From: Trichobilharzia szidati | Taxonomy: Eukaryota > Platyhelminthes > Trematoda > Strigeidida > Schistosomatidae | NCBI GenBank assembly: GCA_944472155.2 | Contig: OX235279.1 | Location: 121,574,110 to 121,638,109, forward strand | Length of the DNA: 64,000 bases | Reading direction: 5' to 3' | Translations under genes and position numbers: made by a program | Notes under the pieces: generated by a model | Told to the model about the DNA's origin: nothing | The model's database searches: none | The model's input: only the letters and a program-made list of their open reading frames with translations | Shown: piece after piece, positions 63,425-64,000 of the stretch | Position numbering within the stretch: position 1 is the stretch's first letter | Layout: each line of letters begins with the position of its first letter

Positions 63425-64000
63425 TTAGGTTCGAAGTGGAACTTAAGGCTTCAACAACTCCAACATCTCCATTTTATCCTGTTCTCTGGCGTCCTCTTTT
63501 ACTGGTTTCACGATTGCCCATAAGCTCTCATCTCTTCCTCGGACAACCCATTTGTCATTTCCCATTAGGATTCCACTCGAGCAATGACCTGACACGCTGT
63601 GTCATTCAACGGTCTCCACAGAGTATGCACAACCCATCTGCATTTTCTTCTGCATTTTTCTTGAGCAGTCGGTTTTTGGTTGGTTTGTTCACAGCTTTTC
63701 TTGTTGCTAGTTCTTTCTGAACATCTGATCTCCATTATGCAGCGAAGGTAGCTGCTAATGAAAATCTATGACATGTTGGAAATGCTTTCTGTAACGCCAG
63801 TCCAAAGTTCCGGACACATATACAAGAAGTGACTTCACGTTTATGTTGAAAATCCGCATCTTGTTCACTATGTTGAGTGAAAGCGATGAAGGTCTGCCTC
63901 GCCTTCCTAATTCTGGTTTCGACATCCTCATCCATGCTGTCGTCTGTGGTTGAAACAATGCTTCCTAGATAAGTGATGGAAATGACTTCTTTCAAATTTC
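63425..64000 (-). mobile_element. RTE-clade LINE, 3' fragment, cut by the window edge
   Basis: Minus strand: KEVISITYLGSIVSTTDDSM at about 63990, DVETRIRKARQTFIAF, then NKMRIFNINVKSLLVYVSGT at about 63850 and the 3' region to GTTCCACTTCGAACC at 63430. The element continues beyond 64000. Confidence 0.85.

Overview
The window is AT-rich, intron-rich eukaryotic DNA packed with decayed retroelements. The assemblage points to a parasitic flatworm of the Schistosoma type: several Penelope-like elements (PLEs) with GIY-YIG tails and hammerhead-like 3' regions, RTE-clade (SR2-like) LINE fragments, a Smalpha-type hammerhead, and tRNA-headed SINEs. The species cannot be named from the sequence alone.

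Host genes. One large gene spans about 23.96 kb to beyond the right edge on the + strand. I could chain thirteen coding exons (23960-60050) with GT-AG junctions and matching phases into about 460 codons. The product is a MATE-family (SLC47/DinF-type) cation antiporter with a roughly 100-residue hydrophilic N-terminus. It is complete to about TM9; the last membrane segments lie outside the window. A second, much smaller gene at 17841-18251 (+) appears to encode a secreted peptide of about 71 residues with a very regular eight-cysteine pattern (four C-X3-C pairs) and a polyadenylation signal at 18396. It shows no family that I recognise and is the best candidate for something undescribed.

Layout. 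1-4.5 kb: a composite block bounded by inverted repeats of about 280 bp that holds LINE, PLE and RTE pieces. 4.5-16.3 kb: PLE and RTE relics, a fold-back MITE, a PLE-linked hammerhead with an intact core at about 10.29 kb, and a Smalpha hammerhead with a catalytic-core mutation at about 16.17 kb. 16.5-23.1 kb: a small TIR element, a SINE split by an inverted-repeat insertion with a 13-bp target duplication, the cysteine-rich peptide gene, a PLE fragment, a tRNA-headed SINE, and copy 1 of a 930-bp direct repeat. 24-60 kb: the MATE exons, with introns loaded with insertions. These include palindromic tRNA-arm elements at 27.7-28.2, 50.8-51.4 and 58.6-58.8 kb, an RTE copy with a recognisable RT domain at 31.1-32.5 kb, copy 2 of the 930-bp repeat, and a 1.4-kb 28S rRNA pseudogene at 37.5-38.9 kb. 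They also include PLE copies at 43.5, 47.2 and 52.2 kb, and SINEs, two of which share a 3' tail with the RTE LINE. 60.4-64 kb: the longest PLE (minus strand, RT plus GIY-YIG, defective) and an RTE fragment cut by the window edge.

The MATE transporter and the peptide gene have no evident functional link. Everything else is mobile-element history, and each element copy that I could read carries inactivating lesions.
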